IMG/VR virus record: IMGVR_UViG_3300034106_000536
Location: 1 to 37,122 of that record
Direction: 5' to 3' (one strand)
DNA: 37,122 nucleotides
Source of the DNA: a virus
Part shown: one piece after another, positions 14,836-23,367 of the stretch
Numbering within the stretch: position 1 is the first letter of the stretch
How the letters are laid out: each line of letters opens with the position of its first letter
Notes under the pieces: generated by a model
What the model was told of the DNA's origin: nothing
Databases searched by the model: none
The model's input: only the letters and a program-made list of their open reading frames with translations
Position numbers and translations under genes: made by a program

Positions 14836-15522
14836 ATGCCAATAATATTTCAAAATGGATATACAATTACACCAAATCCATATATGTTGGTTACGGATGG
14901 ATTATTACTTCAATTGGATGCAAATAATTCAACAAGTTATCCTGGTAGTGGAACAACTGTTTATGATTTAACTAATTCGTATAACCATACATTGATTGGT
15001 GCTACATTTACTACATTAAGTGGAATAAAATGTTTTGATTGCACAACTGGAAATAATAGAGTTGATGTAAACGGAACAGGTCCAACTTTACCAACAACGG
15101 GATATACCTATATTACTTGGGCAAGATTGATAAATAATAATTCAGGATTTAGAACATTACTTTACACAAAAGGTACTCGTAAAATAACACCAATTACTAT
15201 TCCTAATGGAACAAGTACATTAGGATATTGGGCAACAGCATTCGTAAGTTCAGGATATGATGTCTCATCTTCGGTGGGTATTTGGACTCAATATACAGTA
15301 GTTGGGGATAATTCATCTCAAACATTCTACATAAATGATTCACAAGTGGGAAGTACAATCAATGAGGGTTCGGGTGGAAACACACATTGGGGAGTGGGTA
15401 ATAATGATATTGTTGCTCAACCTTTTGGACATGTTGCAAATCTTTATTTGTATAATAGAAAATTATCAATTGAGGAAATAACACAAAATTATAATGCAAT
15501 AAAACCGACTTACGGATTATAA
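14836..15522 (+). CDS. LamG/concanavalin-like carbohydrate-binding-type protein
   Basis: This 228-residue protein consists almost entirely of a LamG-like jelly-roll domain. The landmarks are 'DGLLLQLDANNSTSYPGSGT' near the start, 'YTYITWARL' in the centre, 'WTQYTVVGDNSSQTFYINDS' and the closing 'ANLYLYNRKLSIEEITQNYN'. Such domains in phage virions commonly bind surface polysaccharides. It has no N-terminal attachment motif of the 'KRRG' type, so it may bind another fibre, for example the product of the gene 3 nt upstream. A similar LamG domain forms the C-terminal part of the Hint-domain protein encoded at 28424. Confidence 0.8.
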   Translation: MPIIFQNGYTITPNPYMLVTDGLLLQLDANNSTSYPGSGTTVYDLTNSYNHTLIGATFTTLSGIKCFDCTTGNNRVDVNGTGPTLPTTGYTYITWARLINNNSGFRTLLYTKGTRKITPITIPNGTSTLGYWATAFVSSGYDVSSSVGIWTQYTVVGDNSSQTFYINDSQVGSTINEGSGGNTHWGVGNNDIVAQPFGHVANLYLYNRKLSIEEITQNYNAIKPTYGL

Positions 15523-15531
15523 GAATAAAAG

Positions 15532-15540
15532 ATATTTATA
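15532..15540 (+). promoter_or_regulatory. ATATTTATA box directly abutting a start codon
   Basis: An exact 9-mer ends only 4 nt before the ATG at 15545. If it acts as a -10-type element, the transcript would begin at or near the AUG (leaderless). Otherwise this copy argues that the motif has another function. Confidence 0.35.
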
Positions 15541-15544
15541 GGAT

Positions 15545-16060
15545 ATGGCAAACTTAATAAGATTAAAACAAATAGAAGGTAGTACAGAATTAGCAGCAGC
15601 GGTAACCGCTGGTAATGCCATTAGTCAATCTGGTGGTAGTTTTGCCGAAGCAGTAAATAACGCAGTATCTCAATCATTGGAATCATCGTTATCACAATCT
15701 ATTATAAATATTATAACAAATAATGTAGGAGCAACTTTACCAGCTGGGGTTGTATCGGGTTCATCTCAAATATACATTAGTGGAACAATTGGATATAGTG
15801 ATATAGCAACGGATATAGAAGTAGCAGTAATAAGTTCTTCTTTATCAGCATCGCAAGTTTTAATATCATCATCAATAAGTTCATCAATAGCAACTACATT
15901 GAGTGGAAGTTTATATTCTATAACAATATTAAGTTCATCAGTAAATACCAGATTAACTAATTTAGAATCATTCAGTTCTTCATTGGATAATGGATTTGCA
16001 ACTGATGCGGAGTTAACATTATCACAATCAAATATTAACATCGATATGGGTGAATGGTAA
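15545..16060 (+). CDS. Small fibre-like structural protein
   Basis: The 171-residue product starts 'MANLIRLKQIEGSTELAAAV', a fibre-type N-terminus, followed by Ser-rich coiled-coil-like repeats ('SSSISSSIATTLSGSLYSIT', 'VNTRLTNLESFSSSLDNGF'). It ends 'INIDMGEW', similar to the ends of two other fibre-like products downstream (VVDGGSF and SDAGEF). It lacks a receptor-binding-size C-terminal domain. It may be a short fibre, an adaptor, or a shortened copy from cassette recombination. Confidence 0.75.
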   Translation: MANLIRLKQIEGSTELAAAVTAGNAISQSGGSFAEAVNNAVSQSLESSLSQSIINIITNNVGATLPAGVVSGSSQIYISGTIGYSDIATDIEVAVISSSLSASQVLISSSISSSIATTLSGSLYSITILSSSVNTRLTNLESFSSSLDNGFATDAELTLSQSNINIDMGEW

Positions 16061-16105
16061 AAAAATAAATATAATATACCAAACGTACTATTCGTAAAAA
16101 AAAAC

Positions 16106-16114
16106 ATATTTATT
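16106..16114 (+). promoter_or_regulatory. Near-consensus ATATTTATT box before the large repeat fibre
   Basis: One mismatch from the 9-mer, 45 nt upstream of the ATG at 16160 in a 99-nt AT-rich gap. Placement matches the exact copies. Confidence 0.35.
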
Positions 16115-16159
16115 AAAGTATAATCGTAACTAAAACCAAAAAAGATTAACCAACGCAAT

Positions 16160-18712
16160 ATGGCACAAATAATTAAACACAGACGCGGTAGTTTAGAAGC
16201 CCTATCCGCCGTAACCTCATCACTTCAAAAAGGTGAATTGGTAATTGCTTCTGGCTCATCGAACTTATCGGTAACTAATGGAGCATCTATTGTATTCGCA
16301 GTTCCAGAAAATGGACAGGTGCAAGCGGTAAATAGATTTCTAGTAGGTAACGCGGCTCCAAATACATTTGCTGCCGGAACTTACAACGGATTAGTAAAAG
16401 GTGTTCCTTACTATGCAAGTGGTAGTTCTACTTTATATTTGTTGGGTGAAGGAGCCAATGATATTCCTGATTTAACAGGTAACATTAGTAACTTTAGTGC
16501 ATCAGTTTCTTCATCAATAAGTGCATTATCTGCATCAATTGGAGGTGGTTCAATTGGTACATCTGTAGCCGCATTAAATACTTTTAGTGGTTCACAATTA
16601 ACACAAAACGCTACATTAGCAACTTATACTGGTTCGGTTGATACACGATTTACTGAAATTGGAGTTGTTAGTGGTAGCTTAATAGCATCGGCATCAACTG
16701 CTAAAACAACAAATGATTCACAAGGAGTTTCGATAACAAACTTAAACTCATTTAGTTCTTCTGCATTAGTTAGATTAACAAATATTGAATCACACACTTC
16801 TTCAGCTGATATAAGATTTACTGAAATTGGAGTTGTAAGTGGAAGTTTAATAGCATCAGCATCGACAGCAAAAACTACAAACGATTCGCAGGGTGTTTCA
16901 ATAACAAACATAAACTCATTTAGTTCTTCAGTATTAACTCAATTAACTGAAATCGGCGTAGTTAGTGGTTCATTAATTGCATCAGCATCAACTGCTAAAA
17001 CTACAAACGATTCACAAGGTGTAAGTATTACAAATTTAAATACAACTTCTGCGAGTGTAAATACTTCGATTGCAGAATTAAATACATATTCATCTTCATT
17101 AAAGTCTGCAATTACAGTTGATGGACAAAATGTAACAATAGCCGGTAATTTTACCGTTTCTGGTACTCAAACTACTGTAAATTCTACAACCGTACAAATT
17201 GGTGATAACATCATCGAATTAAATGGTACTGGAGCAGCAAATGGTGGTTTATTAGTTAAAGACCCAACTGCACCTAATACGGCAAGTGGTTCTTTACTTT
17301 GGGATTCTACAAATGATTACTGGAAAGCAGGAGCAGTAGGAGCTGAATCTAAATTATTAAGAGCAGAAGGTGATAATGTTGTTACATCATCTGCACAAAT
17401 TACTATTTCCAATACAACTGGATTTGGTGATTTTAGTGGTTCTATTTCATCTTCAATTTCAGCTTTAAGTGCATCGGTGGGAAGCGGAGCTGGAATTTCA
17501 ATAACAAACTTAAACTCTTTTAGTTCTTCTGCATTAGTTAGATTATCGAACATCGAATCATTCAGTTCTTCAGCTGAAACTAGATTTACTGAAATTGGAG
17601 TTGTAAGTGGTTCATTAATATTATCTGCTTCAGCAGCTAAAACTACAAATGACTCGCAAGGAGTTTCTATCACAAACTTAAACTCTTTTAGTGGTTCACA
17701 ATTAACTCAAAATGGTACATTAGCAACTTACACTGCTTCAGTTGATACAAGATTAACTGAAATTGGTGTAGTTAGTGGAAGTTTAATTGCATCAGCATCA
17801 ACTGCTAAAACTACAAATGACTCACAAGGAGTTTCAATCACAAATTTAAATTCATTTAGTGGTTCACAATTAACTCAAAATGGTACATTAGGAAACTATA
17901 CTGGAAGTGTTGATACGAGGTTAACTGAAATTGGTGTAGTTAGTGGTTCGTTGATATTATCTGCATCAGCAGCTAAAACAACAAATGACTCACAAGGTGT
18001 ATCTATAACAAACTTAAACTCATTTAGTGCTAGTGTAAACACTTCTGTTACGGCGTTAAATAGTTCATCGGCATCACAACAAACATCTATTGATGCATTG
18101 AATAGTTATACCTCTTCTAATACTTCTACAAATGCTTTAAACGCATTTACTGCATCTGCAGAGCAAAGATTTACTGAAATTGGTGTAGTTAGTGGTTCAT
18201 TAATATTATCAGCATCAAATGCTGCAAGTAGATTAACTACATTAGAAGGTGCAGGTACAATACAAGGCGTAGGTACTTCTAATAACGTAACATTTGCAAA
18301 AGTAACAACGACTGGTGATGTAGTAGTAGGTGGTGATTTGGTGGTACAAGGTAACACCGTAACATTAAATACCGCAACATTAATAGTTGAAGATAAATTA
18401 ATAACATTAGCAAGTGGTTCAACTTCATCGGCAACCGCAGATGGTTCAGGATTCGAAGTAGCAGGAGCAGGTGCAAATTTCATATATCAACATTCAACAA
18501 CCGCATTTACTTCATCAGTAGCATTAATCGCACCTGCGGTTACCTCATCCTTTAATTTAGGTTCGGCAGCAGGAAGTTCTAAAAGAGTAGCATTCCGAAA
18601 CACAAATGGTAATTTGGATTTAGTTCCGACCGCAAGTGTAGCTGGAGATTTACTACAATGGGATGGTACTGATTTTGTAATGAGTAACGTAGTTGATGGT
18701 GGTTCATTCTAA
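16160..18712 (+). CDS. Large repeat-containing tail-fibre protein
   Basis: The product has 850 residues. The N-terminus 'MAQIIKHRRGSLEALSAVTS' is a virion-attachment type shared in outline with other fibres here. The shaft has seven copies of 'TEIGVVSGSLI', most followed by 'AKTTNDSQGVSITN', alternating with short spacers. At about residues 320-410 is a beta module ('ITVDGQNVTIAGNFTVSGTQ', then 'IGDNIIELNGTG' and 'SGSLLWDSTNDYWKAG') that recurs in the product of the gene at 20341. A related beta-module follows near the C-terminus ('GDVVVGGDLVVQGNTVTLNT'), and the protein ends 'VVDGGSF'. It probably forms a long trimeric fibre. A terminator follows directly, so expression can be set separately from the next fibres. 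Confidence 0.85.
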   Translation: MAQIIKHRRGSLEALSAVTSSLQKGELVIASGSSNLSVTNGASIVFAVPENGQVQAVNRFLVGNAAPNTFAAGTYNGLVKGVPYYASGSSTLYLLGEGANDIPDLTGNISNFSASVSSSISALSASIGGGSIGTSVAALNTFSGSQLTQNATLATYTGSVDTRFTEIGVVSGSLIASASTAKTTNDSQGVSITNLNSFSSSALVRLTNIESHTSSADIRFTEIGVVSGSLIASASTAKTTNDSQGVSITNINSFSSSVLTQLTEIGVVSGSLIASASTAKTTNDSQGVSITNLNTTSASVNTSIAELNTYSSSLKSAITVDGQNVTIAGNFTVSGTQTTVNSTTVQIGDNIIELNGTGAANGGLLVKDPTAPNTASGSLLWDSTNDYWKAGAVGAESKLLRAEGDNVVTSSAQITISNTTGFGDFSGSISSSISALSASVGSGAGISITNLNSFSSSALVRLSNIESFSSSAETRFTEIGVVSGSLILSASAAKTTNDSQGVSITNLNSFSGSQLTQNGTLATYTASVDTRLTEIGVVSGSLIASASTAKTTNDSQGVSITNLNSFSGSQLTQNGTLGNYTGSVDTRLTEIGVVSGSLILSASAAKTTNDSQGVSITNLNSFSASVNTSVTALNSSSASQQTSIDALNSYTSSNTSTNALNAFTASAEQRFTEIGVVSGSLILSASNAASRLTTLEGAGTIQGVGTSNNVTFAKVTTTGDVVVGGDLVVQGNTVTLNTATLIVEDKLITLASGSTSSATADGSGFEVAGAGANFIYQHSTTAFTSSVALIAPAVTSSFNLGSAAGSSKRVAFRNTNGNLDLVPTASVAGDLLQWDGTDFVMSNVVDGGSF
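16645..18230 (+). repeat. In-frame fibre-shaft repeats (TEIGVVSGSLI units)
   Basis: Seven diverged copies of a unit encoding 'TEIGVVSGSLI' lie in this stretch, six of them with 'AKTTNDSQGVSIT' attached. Spacing varies (about 30 to 150 codons) because other modules are inserted. The nucleotide identity between copies is high enough for recombination, while many third positions differ, so the copies are not all recent. One further copy of the 'AAKTTNDSQGVSITNLNS' part occurs in the gene at 23368. Confidence 0.85.
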
Positions 18713-18720
18713 ATAATAAT

Positions 18721-18746
18721 CCCCCTCCTAATGAGGGGGGTTTTTT
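18721..18746 (+). terminator. Intrinsic terminator after the large fibre gene
   Basis: The GC-rich stem CCCCCTC/GAGGGGG (18721-18727 and 18733-18739), with loop CTAAT, is followed by six T's. This is the strongest terminator in the window, 8 nt after the stop. Confidence 0.92.
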
Positions 18747-18779
18747 AAAATTATTAATGGACAAAAAACATCAAATATA

Positions 18780-19418
18780 ATGGCTCAAAAAATATTACAA
18801 AAACGGTCGCTGACATCAGGAAAAGTTCCTGATACTGGCTCTCTATTAGTAGGTGAGTTAGGTATAAACGTATATGATGGTAAGGTTTATTTACATAAAT
18901 CTGGTTCTTCACAATCAATTGAAACATTAGTTACTACCAATTCGATTACCACTGGTTCAATAACATTGACAGGAACAGGTTCATTTGGAGAAGCCAGTAT
19001 CACATTTGATGCAAATGTTGGACAAGATTTATATGTAACTAGAGATATCGTTGGAAATGGTGATATTGATATAGCAGGAGCAGTATCTGCATCTATTGTA
19101 TCGGCATCCGTATTCATAGGTAATGGTGGTGCATTAACTGGAATCACCGCATCAATGAGACCTGATGATTTTGATTTCAATTCAGAACCATTCGCAGGTA
19201 CAATCGGATATATACAAGGTAGTGGTTCTCTTTACAAAGTAGCAACTACTCCATCGGCAGTTGAATTCAGATACAACGAACAGGTAAGAGGAACTTTTAC
19301 AACTACAAATGGGTTTAGTGGTTCACTTTACGGAATTGGAGATGTATTAGCATTTAGTGGTTCAGTAGCTAATAGATTAGCAGCTTTAGAATCTGGTTCA
19401 GATGCGGGAGAATTTTAA
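18780..19418 (+). CDS. Short fibre-like structural protein, paralogue A
   Basis: This is a 212-residue protein. Residues 1-115 are clearly paralogous to those of the next gene: 'MAQKILQKRS', 'GKVPDTGSLLVGELGINVYD', 'TTGSITLTGTGSFGEASIT', then 'DLYVTRDIVGNGDIDI'. The rest is beta-rich and includes 'FAGTIGYIQGSGSLYKVATT'. It ends 'ALESGSDAGEF', a form shared with two upstream fibre-like proteins. No promoter box is visible in the 33 nt between the terminator and the start; read-through or an unrecognised start is required. It is probably a tail-fibre or baseplate-attached appendage. Confidence 0.78.
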   Translation: MAQKILQKRSLTSGKVPDTGSLLVGELGINVYDGKVYLHKSGSSQSIETLVTTNSITTGSITLTGTGSFGEASITFDANVGQDLYVTRDIVGNGDIDIAGAVSASIVSASVFIGNGGALTGITASMRPDDFDFNSEPFAGTIGYIQGSGSLYKVATTPSAVEFRYNEQVRGTFTTTNGFSGSLYGIGDVLAFSGSVANRLAALESGSDAGEF

Positions 19419-19437
19419 ACAATTATAAAAATATTAT

Positions 19438-19446
19438 ATATTTATA
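19438..19446 (+). promoter_or_regulatory. ATATTTATA box immediately before a terminator
   Basis: An exact 9-mer whose last A is also the first base of the hairpin stem of the terminator at 19446. Unlike other copies, it is separated from the next start by 63 nt and a terminator, so its output would be attenuated. Confidence 0.3.
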
Positions 19447-19476
19447 AAGGTACTATACATATAGTACCTTTTTTTT
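19446..19476 (+). terminator. Intrinsic terminator between the two paralogous fibre genes
   Basis: A perfect 11-bp stem, AAAGGTACTAT/ATAGTACCTTT (19446-19456 and 19461-19471), with loop ACAT, is followed by T's. Confidence 0.9.
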
Positions 19477-19509
19477 GTTACACAACTTAAAAATTTATAG
19501 ACCATATAT

Positions 19510-20310
19510 ATGGCACAAAGTATTATACTAAAGCGTTCATCGCTACCTGGAAAAGTACCCGATACGGGCTCATTAAATGTTGGTGAAATAGCAATAAATA
19601 CTTACGATGGTAAGTTGTTTATTAAGCGTTCGGGAAATTTAGATTCTGTTGAAGGAATTGTAGTAACGAATTCAACTACAACAGGTTCAATAACTCTAAC
19701 AAAAACTGGTTCCTTTGGAGAATTAGTAGTAACACAAGATGCCAATATTACTAGAGATTTATATGTAACAAATGATATTATAGGAGCAGGTGATATCGAC
19801 ATAAGTGGTGATATCACTGGTAGTTCCGCATTATTAAGTGGAAGTTTAATATTAAGTGGTTCCCAAACCATAACAAACAATTTAACCGTATTAGGTGAAG
19901 TAAATGCACGACAATTTAATATTAGTGTAATTTCATCATCTATAATTTTTCAAAGTGGTTCAACTAAATTTGGAGATACATCCGATGATATACATTCATT
20001 TACAGGTTCAGTTTCCGTAAGTGGTTCCTTATTAGTAAATGGAACAGAAGTAGGAGTAGCGCCTGGCCCAAATACATTTGATTTTAATTTAGACCCAGAA
20101 GCAGCAGGAACTGTAAACTTTATAGAGGATAGTACAGGAAATACACAAGCAATTGCTAGAACTGGTTCTTTTGATGTTTTAGTAAACGGAAATACTCATT
20201 TATCAGTTAGTTCATCTGCTATAAATGTAACAACAGGTAGTATAACTGCAAACTATATGCACTTGGCAAAATATATTTCAGAATCAGGTGATTTAGATTT
20301 TAATATTTAA
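19510..20310 (+). CDS. Short fibre-like structural protein, paralogue B
   Basis: The 266-residue product begins 'MAQSIILKRSSLPGKVPDTG' and stays alignable with paralogue A through 'DLYVTNDIIGAGDIDISG', so the two arose by tandem duplication. After residue ~115 they differ: this copy inserts 'SGSLILSGSQTITNNLTVLG' and a module with 'GSTKFGDTSDDIHSFTGSVS', which is also found in the genes at 23368 and 24960. The pattern of a conserved base with an exchanged tip is typical of phage fibre evolution. It lies after a terminator and has only a weak AATTTATA-like sequence before its start (19492-19499). Confidence 0.78.
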   Translation: MAQSIILKRSSLPGKVPDTGSLNVGEIAINTYDGKLFIKRSGNLDSVEGIVVTNSTTTGSITLTKTGSFGELVVTQDANITRDLYVTNDIIGAGDIDISGDITGSSALLSGSLILSGSQTITNNLTVLGEVNARQFNISVISSSIIFQSGSTKFGDTSDDIHSFTGSVSVSGSLLVNGTEVGVAPGPNTFDFNLDPEAAGTVNFIEDSTGNTQAIARTGSFDVLVNGNTHLSVSSSAINVTTGSITANYMHLAKYISESGDLDFNI

Positions 20311-20311
20311 G

Positions 20312-20320
20312 ATATTTATA
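20312..20320 (+). promoter_or_regulatory. ATATTTATA box before the 1003-residue fibre gene
   Basis: An exact 9-mer, 20 nt before the ATG at 20341 and one base after the preceding stop codon. Confidence 0.45.
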
Positions 20321-20340
20321 CAAAACAGAAATAACAATAA

Positions 20341-23300
20341 ATGGCAGCTATATTTCAAATAAGAAGAGGTGATACAAACATATCCATAACGGATGGTGAG
20401 TTATATTTACATAAGGGGAGTGGTTCTATTCAATTTGGTAGTGGTTCAAATAACCCAATTACATTATTACCATTAAACGTACCATCGTATGGTGATATTA
20501 ATTTAGTTGGTAATATATCCGCTTCTGGTGATGTAAGAGTTGGTGGAAATATCTATTTAGGTAATGCTTCCGCTGATAATATTTCTGCTTTAGGTCAATT
20601 TAATACTAATTTAGTTCCAAATGGAGCAATTGATGTTGGTACAATTTCCGCACCTTGGAGAAATGTATATGGAACATCTATAAGTGGTGCAATAGCTGCA
20701 ACAAATGGTGTTATATCAGGCTCATCCCAAATAGCAGCATCTTTACCACAAGGAGTAGTAAGTGGTTCATCGCAAATAATTGGAATATTAGGACCATTGA
20801 ATTCATTAACTGGTTCTTATGCAACAACTGGAAGTAATAATTTTAGAGGCAATCAAATTGTAACTGGTTCTTTAAATATCGTTGATGGTGAATTTAGTAT
20901 TTTAACTGGAAGTGGGCAATTAACAAGTTCTTTAACTTTTACTCATAACATAACTGCTCCAAATGATGGAAATGCTATTTTAGAATTAAGACATAATAAT
21001 GATTTATATAATGATGATATTGCAATAAAATTAAAAGCAGATTTTGCAGGTGCTTATATTGATTATGAAGAAGATACAGTACCTTATCCAATATTAAGTG
21101 TTCAAAGTTTTGCAAATAAAAACGTATATATCCATCAAGACACTCGATTATTACTTTCAAGTTTAAGGATAGATGAAAATCTTACGGTAACTGGTTCAGT
21201 GATTGGATTATCTGGATTCACAGGTTCATTTTCAGGTTCACTTCCAATACAAGATGGTAGATTGGATAATTTGGAAATAACTTCTGCTAGTGTTAAAACA
21301 TCAATAGCAGAATTAAACTCATATACATCATCTTTAAAAACCGCAATTACTGCAAGTGGTGCTGATATAACAATTAATGGTAATTTAACTGTAAAAGGAA
21401 CGACTACTCAAATCGATTCAACAACTCTTAATATTGGAGATAATATTATTGAATTAAATTATGGTGGTTCACAAACACTTTCCGGTATTTACACAAAAGA
21501 TGCAACAGGCACATTATCATCTGGTTCATTATTATGGAATTCAACAACTGATAAATGGATAGCAGGTGTAAGTGGTTCTGAATCAACAATTCTTTTAGCA
21601 GGTGGAGATAGTGTTATATCATCATCTTTACAACTAACAGATTTAAACGTATTTTCACAATCTACTAATACTAGATTAGGATTATTAGAAACATCCACTG
21701 GAAGTTTAAATACATTTACATCTTCTGCAAATACTAGATTAGAATTATTAGAAACTTCGACTGGAAGTTTAAATACTTTTAGTTCTTCAACTTTAGGTAG
21801 GTTAGATTTAATTGAAACTTCGACTGGAAGTTTGAATACATTTACATCTTCTGCAAATACTAGATTAAATTTAATTGAAACTTCGACTGGAAGTTTGAAT
21901 ACATTTACATCCTCCGCAAATGGCAGATTAGATTTAATTGAAACTTCGACTGGAAGTTTGAATACATTTACATCTTCTGCAAATGGTAGATTACTATCAT
22001 TAGAAACGGAAACAGGTAGTTTAGAAGGAAGATTTACTACATTAGCACAGGTAACTGGTTCGATTCACCAATTTACAGCATCTTTAAATTCATACACAAC
22101 TTCAACAGAAGTTAGATTAGATGATTTGGAATATACTGCATCTATTTCGATAGGAGCAGGTTTAGCAGCAGAATTTACTAAATTAAATCAATTTACTGCA
22201 TCTGCTCAAATTTCAATTGATAATTTGGAATCATTTACATCATCATTTAGTGAATCCGTATCTGCTTCCATAGCGGGTTTAGCATCGGCATCTGGATATA
22301 TTAATTATGTAACAAATAGTATAGAACAATTAACTGGAATTGAAGTGGCAGATTTTGATAGTAATGTAGCGGTAACATTTATAAATGGAACTTTAAAATT
22401 TATATTCGGAACTCCGGCAATACCAACATCAATAGCAACATCTTTAAGTGGATTTTTAGTTGATAGATTTAATAATGTAAATGATGCATATATTGTAAAT
22501 GGTACTTGGAGTAATCAAGGATATACATTAGTAAGTGCATCTTTATACGAAGGTTCTACCTTATTAACTGAAGTTGGTAGTGGAACATCATTATCATATA
22601 ACGCAACAACATCTGGTTCACACACATATAGATTGGAATATACTGCAAGTTCTCCATTAGATGGTACTTTATATAAAACTTCTACTACGGCTACTGGAAC
22701 AATTTCAAAATCAAATCCAGCATCTCCTACTATATCACCAACGGTAACGGTTCAATTAGGAGCTTCATCAAATCAAATCGAACAAGGTGCAACTGGTAGT
22801 ATCACATTTACATCATCATCTGCAAATCCTTCATTGGGTTGGAATTTGGTAAATACTACAACAAATGTTAGTACACCATACTTTGTGACAGGTTCTGCAA
22901 CGGGGTCTACTTCAATTAGTATAACGGCAACTGCAAACTATGAATCTCCAATTGGTGATAATATACCAGATTTAACAACCACATCTACGGCAACTACTAC
23001 ATATACAAAAATTAGAAGTTTAAGATATGGTGCAAGTACCGCAGAATCATTTACTGCAGGAGAATTGGAAAACATTGGAGCATGGGATACTACATTGGGT
23101 GGTACTATTGGTACTATTGTAAAAGGAACAACAACTGCAAGTGGACAATCGGTAACAATTAGTTGGACTGGAGATAAATACCATTATATAGTATTTAATA
23201 GTTCACTATCGAATTTGTCAAACATTACTACAAGCGGATTTGGTGTATTAGGACAATTTAGTGTAACAACAGTTGGACAATATAAAGTTTATAAAATAAA

Positions 23301-23352
23301 TACTTTGCAAGCAGGTGGTGCTGGAAGTAGTATAACATATACATTAACATAA
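20341..23352 (+). CDS. Very large tail-fibre protein with 21-residue shaft repeats
   Basis: At 1003 residues this is the longest complete protein in the window. The N-terminus 'MAAIFQIRRGDTNISITDGE' is an attachment-type 'RRG' start. Residues ~340-425 repeat the beta module of the 16160 gene ('GNLTVKGTTTQIDSTTLNIG', 'SGSLLWNSTTDKWIAG'). Residues 445-549 are five 21-residue repeats ('RLxLIETSTGSLNTFTSSAN'), heptad-like and probably a triple coiled coil. The C-terminal ~330 residues form several beta domains, including an Ig-like region ('VNGTWSNQGYTLVSASLYEG') and a last domain with 'SWTGDKYHYIVFNSSLSNLS', ending in 'SSITYTLT'. The C-terminal part is the likeliest receptor-contact region. No chaperone tail of the S74 kind is present. 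Confidence 0.84.
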   Translation: MAAIFQIRRGDTNISITDGELYLHKGSGSIQFGSGSNNPITLLPLNVPSYGDINLVGNISASGDVRVGGNIYLGNASADNISALGQFNTNLVPNGAIDVGTISAPWRNVYGTSISGAIAATNGVISGSSQIAASLPQGVVSGSSQIIGILGPLNSLTGSYATTGSNNFRGNQIVTGSLNIVDGEFSILTGSGQLTSSLTFTHNITAPNDGNAILELRHNNDLYNDDIAIKLKADFAGAYIDYEEDTVPYPILSVQSFANKNVYIHQDTRLLLSSLRIDENLTVTGSVIGLSGFTGSFSGSLPIQDGRLDNLEITSASVKTSIAELNSYTSSLKTAITASGADITINGNLTVKGTTTQIDSTTLNIGDNIIELNYGGSQTLSGIYTKDATGTLSSGSLLWNSTTDKWIAGVSGSESTILLAGGDSVISSSLQLTDLNVFSQSTNTRLGLLETSTGSLNTFTSSANTRLELLETSTGSLNTFSSSTLGRLDLIETSTGSLNTFTSSANTRLNLIETSTGSLNTFTSSANGRLDLIETSTGSLNTFTSSANGRLLSLETETGSLEGRFTTLAQVTGSIHQFTASLNSYTTSTEVRLDDLEYTASISIGAGLAAEFTKLNQFTASAQISIDNLESFTSSFSESVSASIAGLASASGYINYVTNSIEQLTGIEVADFDSNVAVTFINGTLKFIFGTPAIPTSIATSLSGFLVDRFNNVNDAYIVNGTWSNQGYTLVSASLYEGSTLLTEVGSGTSLSYNATTSGSHTYRLEYTASSPLDGTLYKTSTTATGTISKSNPASPTISPTVTVQLGASSNQIEQGATGSITFTSSSANPSLGWNLVNTTTNVSTPYFVTGSATGSTSISITATANYESPIGDNIPDLTTTSTATTTYTKIRSLRYGASTAESFTAGELENIGAWDTTLGGTIGTIVKGTTTASGQSVTISWTGDKYHYIVFNSSLSNLSNITTSGFGVLGQFSVTTVGQYKVYKINTLQAGGAGSSITYTLT
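21673..21987 (+). repeat. Five tandem 63-bp repeats in the fibre shaft
   Basis: The units start at 21673, 21736, 21799, 21862 and 21925, each encoding 21 residues of the form R-L-x-L-(L/I)-E-T-S-T-G-S-L-N-T-F-(T/S)-S-S. A degenerate sixth unit follows from 21988. Three of the copies are nearly identical in DNA, so unit gain or loss is easy and keeps frame. The 3 x 7 periodicity fits coiled coil. Confidence 0.93.
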
Positions 23353-23367
23353 AATAAAAAATAAGAA

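Noticed and set aside
16645-18230. Repeated units with spacers, reminiscent of an array
   Set aside because: The units are long, diverged, in-frame and coding, with variable spacing. They are fibre-shaft repeats, not a CRISPR array.
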